Positions 14,590 through 16,232 of a stretch of DNA of 16,232 bases are shown here, in pieces. The stretch covers positions 1 through 16,232 of the forward strand of contig JACQQP010000175.1 in assembly GCA_016206945.1 (NCBI GenBank), in the 5' to 3' direction. The notes under the pieces are model-generated. The model saw only the letters and a list, made by a program, of their open reading frames with translations, was not told the origin of the DNA and ran no database searches. Each line of letters opens with the position of its first letter. Within the stretch, counting starts at the first letter, position 1. This DNA comes from Candidatus Omnitrophota bacterium (GTDB lineage Bacteria; Omnitrophota; Omnitrophia; Omnitrophales; Danuiimicrobiaceae). A program made the position numbers and the translations under genes.

Positions 14590-15522
14590 GTGAAAGAAAT
14601 TGGTTTTCTTTTTCCTGGACAGGGAGCCCAAGCGGTAGGAATGGGGCAAGATGTCTACATAAAAAGCAAAGAAGGGCGGGCTGTCTTTGATCAAGCGAAT
14701 GAAATGGTTGGATTCCCTCTTTCCAACTTATGCTTTGACGGCCCCGACTCAGAGCTCACCCGAACGGTTAATGCTCAGATCGCCATCTATGTAACGAGCA
14801 TGGCTGTGCTTCGTGCGCTTCAAGCGTTCTCGTCCCAGTTGAGACCCGTGCTGGCCTGTGGACTCAGCCTTGGCGAATTTACAGCGCTCGTTGCGCTCGA
14901 CGCTATTTCATTTGAGGATGGCCTCAACCTGGTACAGAGAAGGGGAGAATTGATGGAAGAAGCGAATCAGAAAAATCCTGGAACGATGGCTTCGATTTTG
15001 GGTCTTTCCCTTGAAGATTGTACCGCCCTATGCAAAGAAACTGAGACAGAACTTGCTAATTTGAATAGTTACGACCAAATGGTCATATCAGGAACCGTGG
15101 ATGCGGTCCGCCAAGCATGCGAAGTCGCAAAAAAAAAGGGAGCAAAACGCGCCCTCCCCTTAAAAGTTGGAGGAGCTTTTCATTCTTCGTTGATGATCCA
15201 TGCGAGAAAGGGTCTTGAAGAGGCGCTCCATAAAGTTAAAATCAAAGAACCGAACGGAACTTTTATTTCGAATGTGACCGGCGAACCTGTCTCAAATCCA
15301 GAAACAATTCGCTCGCTCTTGGCAAAACAATTGACCAGTCCCGTGCAGTGGGTCAAAACAATCGAAGCCATTGGCCGAATGGGACTTAAGGAGCTTTTTG
15401 AACTAGGACCCGGAGGGGTATTGAAAGGATTGGCGCGCAAAATCAACCCAACGTTAAAGGTTACGAGTGTTGAAACAAATGCCGAGTTGGAGGAACTGAA
15501 AGTGATTTTGGTGGACTCCTGA
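14590..15522 (+). CDS. fabD: Malonyl-CoA:ACP transacylase
   Basis: Loads malonate from CoA onto acyl carrier protein, making the extender unit for fatty-acid elongation. I choose the GTG at 14590 (310 aa) because the protein then begins MKEIGFLFPGQGAQ, the usual N-terminus. A GTG at 14566 is in frame but would overlap fabH by 17 bp and add an atypical 8 residues. The oxyanion segment is PGQGAQ (9-14), the nucleophile is Ser93 in GLSLGE (91-96), Arg118 binds the malonyl carboxylate, and His198 in GAFHS (195-199) completes the dyad. The usual GHSLGE has Leu instead of His at 92. The stop overlaps the fabG start (TGATG). Confidence 0.95.
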   Translation: MKEIGFLFPGQGAQAVGMGQDVYIKSKEGRAVFDQANEMVGFPLSNLCFDGPDSELTRTVNAQIAIYVTSMAVLRALQAFSSQLRPVLACGLSLGEFTALVALDAISFEDGLNLVQRRGELMEEANQKNPGTMASILGLSLEDCTALCKETETELANLNSYDQMVISGTVDAVRQACEVAKKKGAKRALPLKVGGAFHSSLMIHARKGLEEALHKVKIKEPNGTFISNVTGEPVSNPETIRSLLAKQLTSPVQWVKTIEAIGRMGLKELFELGPGGVLKGLARKINPTLKVTSVETNAELEELKVILVDS

Positions 15523-16232
15523 TGCTTCTTGCAAACAAAGTCGCAATCATAACGGGAGCAAGCAGAGGTTTGGGAAAGGCGATCGCATTTTCCTTCGCAA
15601 AAGAAGGTGCGAAGCTTTCGCTGTGCGCCACAAATGAAGAGCTTTTGAAACAAGTTTGCTCTGAAATAGAACAAACATTTGCTCATAGGCCACTTCATTT
15701 TGCGTTTGATGTCCGCGAGGGGAATAAGGTGGAGCAAGTGGTCAAAAAAACGCTTGACACCTATTCTCGGATCGATATACTCGTCAACAATGCGGGCGCG
15801 ACACGTGATCAATTGCTCGCGTTAATGTCCGAAGATGATTGGGACACGGTTCTTTCTATCAATTTGAAAAGTGTTTTTTTATTTACAAAAGCCGTAACGA
15901 AACCGATGATCCGTCAGAAAAGCGGGCGGATGATTAATATCAGTTCCGTAGTGGGACTCACAGGAAATGCGGGCCAGGCGAATTACGCTGCATCAAAAGG
16001 CGGCATAATCGCGCTTACAAAAACGGTCGCCAAAGAGTTGGCAAAACGCAATATTACCGCAAATGCAATTGCTCCAGGGTTTATTCGGACTGATATGACG
16101 GAAAAGTTAGGTGAAAAAATATTAACTGAAACTCAAAATCTAATTCCGTTGGGGCGTTTCGGAGAGCCCGAGGACGTTGCAAACATCGCTTTATTTCTTG
16201 CCTCAGATGAATCAAGTTACATAACAGGGCAA
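15522..16232 (+). CDS. fabG: 3-oxoacyl-ACP reductase FabG (3' end cut by window)
   Basis: NADPH-dependent reduction of 3-oxoacyl-ACP in the elongation cycle; a short-chain dehydrogenase. The frame is open from ATG 15522 to the window end (237 codons, no stop). The family is about 245-248 aa, so only about ten residues are missing. Motifs: cofactor-binding TGASRGLG (11-18), NNAG (89-92), and catalytic Asn114, Ser142, Tyr155 and Lys159 (YAASK). APGFIRTDM (184-192) and the C-terminal SSYITGQ match FabG rather than a general SDR, and the position after fabD supports that. The start overlaps the fabD stop, so translation is coupled. acpP and fabF are the expected next genes. Confidence 0.95.
   Translation, partial: MLLANKVAIITGASRGLGKAIAFSFAKEGAKLSLCATNEELLKQVCSEIEQTFAHRPLHFAFDVREGNKVEQVVKKTLDTYSRIDILVNNAGATRDQLLALMSEDDWDTVLSINLKSVFLFTKAVTKPMIRQKSGRMINISSVVGLTGNAGQANYAASKGGIIALTKTVAKELAKRNITANAIAPGFIRTDMTEKLGEKILTETQNLIPLGRFGEPEDVANIALFLASDESSYITGQ
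15754..15781 (+). promoter_or_regulatory. Possible internal promoter within fabG
   Basis: A perfect TTGACA (15754-15759), a 16-bp spacer and TATACT (15776-15781, five of six) lie inside fabG. It would direct transcription toward the end of fabG and whatever follows, likely acpP, whose product is needed in excess. The bases also encode a conserved stretch (Leu-Asp ... Ile-Asp-Ile-Leu), so chance resemblance is possible. Confidence 0.3.

Noticed and set aside
15180..15812. 210-codon minus-strand open frame
   Set aside because: It is antisense to the fabD/fabG junction, both clearly coding on the + strand; the translation is not recognisable.

Overview
The window is a compact bacterial housekeeping segment in which every supported gene lies on the + strand. 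No plasmid, phage, CRISPR, tRNA, rRNA or complete insertion-sequence genes are visible. GC content looks intermediate. The gene set (priA-def-fmt, gap-pgk-tpiA-secG, recG-rsmD-coaD, YceD/DUF177-rpmF-plsX-fabH-fabD-fabG) is typical of a free-living or environmental bacterium. Assignment to the PVC superphylum or a neighbour such as Omnitrophota is tentative. It rests mainly on FabD, which carries GLSLGE at the active site instead of the usual GHSLGE, a variant I recall from chlamydial/PVC-like and plant plastid enzymes.

Layout. 1-167: non-coding leader with a GC-rich hairpin and two mutually exclusive foldings just before priA. 168-4819: priA, def, fmt and a GT-B glycosyltransferase (replication restart, N-terminal formyl-Met handling, envelope sugar transfer), with a good sigma70-type promoter before def. 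4870-8611: gap, pgk, tpiA (lower glycolysis) and secG (Sec translocase), with a strong promoter before gap. The pgk-tpiA spacer is filled end to end by two palindromic modules. 8686-11836: recG, rsmD, coaD (DNA repair, 16S rRNA methylation, CoA synthesis), probably from their own promoter. 11849-16232: YceD-family protein, L32, plsX, fabH, fabD, fabG (ribosome assembly tied to phospholipid and fatty-acid initiation). fabG is cut by the window end, and acpP/fabF would be expected next.

Many junctions are tight or overlapping (fmt/GT4 ATGA, recG/rsmD ATGA, YceD/rpmF TAATG, rpmF/plsX ATGA, plsX/fabH abutting, fabD/fabG TGATG), implying translational coupling within operons.

The genes themselves are ordinary. 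The most unusual DNA is at 7143-7356, where a near-perfect four-way-junction (cloverleaf) palindrome sits next to a second palindrome built of 7-bp repeats. Both are bounded by the same ATCCCA/TGGGAT ends, and the second overlaps the tpiA start site. The priA leader is the second region worth attention.
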